Positions 63,707-64,000 of a DNA stretch of 64,000 nt are shown here, in pieces. The stretch covers positions 5,896,001 to 5,960,000 of the forward strand of contig JAUIMM010000483.1 of assembly GCA_031769625.1 (NCBI GenBank). Direction: 5' to 3'. The stretch comes from Taudactylus pleione (taxonomy: Eukaryota; Chordata; Amphibia; Anura; Myobatrachidae). Position 1 is the first letter of the stretch. The number at the start of each line of letters is the position of its first letter. The notes under the pieces are model-generated. The model had not been told where the DNA came from, did not search any database, and saw only the letters and a list, made by a program, of their open reading frames with translations. The position numbers were made by a program, and so were the translations under genes.

Positions 63707-64000
63707 TAAGCTGGCCACAAACTAGACCAACGTTCATCCAACTAGTTGATTGGTTGGAATGAAAATCTGGTAACGTATGGGAGTAACTGATGATCAGCAA
63801 TTTGCTCCTAAATGCCAGAAAACAGATGAAAATGGCCGTCAGACAAGTTTGTTAAATGTTTGATCTAAACAATTTGTTCAAAGAACAGTTTTTGTCCATT
63901 TTCCGGCATTTGGGGGCAAATTGCTGATAGTCATTTACTCCCATACCTTCAAATAATAAACATAGTGGTCGCTCATATCGGCTTAATGATATTGCACAGG
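63707..64000. mobile_element. AAGCTGGCCACAAACTAGA MITE, cut by window end
   Basis: Begins AGCTGGCCACAAACTAGACC inside the hAT MITE. An internal palindrome pairs GATCAGCAATTTGCTCCTAA with CAAATTGCTGATAG and CCGGCATTTG. The right end lies beyond the window. Confidence 0.6.

Overview
This window reads as vertebrate, non-coding, transposon-dense DNA. The most likely source is an anuran amphibian or a close relative. That is an inference from the mix of repeat families: L2, CR1 and Penelope retroelements, BED-finger hAT transposons, mariner, and many 3-bp-target MITEs whose ends read GGGCC(T/C)-ATTCA-like. No sequence search was run. I found no convincing host exon, tRNA, rRNA, CRISPR array or bacterial-type operon. 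Every recognisable coding sequence belongs to a mobile element, and nearly all are broken. Most other open frames cross minisatellites or MITEs.

Layout. 1-9 kb: two minisatellites, the first large MITE (5102-5679), a flawless 124-bp-arm foldback (6743-6998) and a compound foldback (7019-7815). 9-14 kb: mostly unique sequence, then a Penelope-like element with a decayed GIY-YIG endonuclease, direct terminal repeats and a hammerhead ribozyme (12453-13647). 14-26 kb: GC-rich MITEs built from successive hairpins, a 20-bp satellite, nested hAT/MITE insertions, a GA-rich tract and a 31-bp satellite. 26.7-28.3 kb: an L2 reverse-transcriptase fragment with an unbroken frame, inserted in a MITE. 28-42 kb: sparse repeats and long unique stretches. 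42-51 kb: clustered MITEs and a hAT copy with two MITEs inside it. 51.5-57.8 kb: a nest in which a MITE holds a CR1, and the CR1 was later split by a hAT transposon, a TTAGGG-rich element and a foldback. 57.8-64 kb: a textbook hairpin-chain MITE, a mariner relic, and a hAT derivative (60569-63295) with an exact 8-bp target duplication.

How the parts relate. Autonomous-type coding remains exist for hAT, mariner, CR1, L2 and Penelope, but no complete transposase or reverse transcriptase is present. The 3-bp-TSD MITEs have no matching transposase here, so they must have been moved by an enzyme encoded elsewhere. The most interesting signals are (i) MITEs composed almost wholly of head-to-tail hairpins, seen in several unrelated TIR families; (ii) a foldback made of two inverted copies of a hAT-like 5' end; (iii) the hammerhead ribozyme in the Penelope terminal repeat; and (iv) the datable nests with intact target-site duplications.
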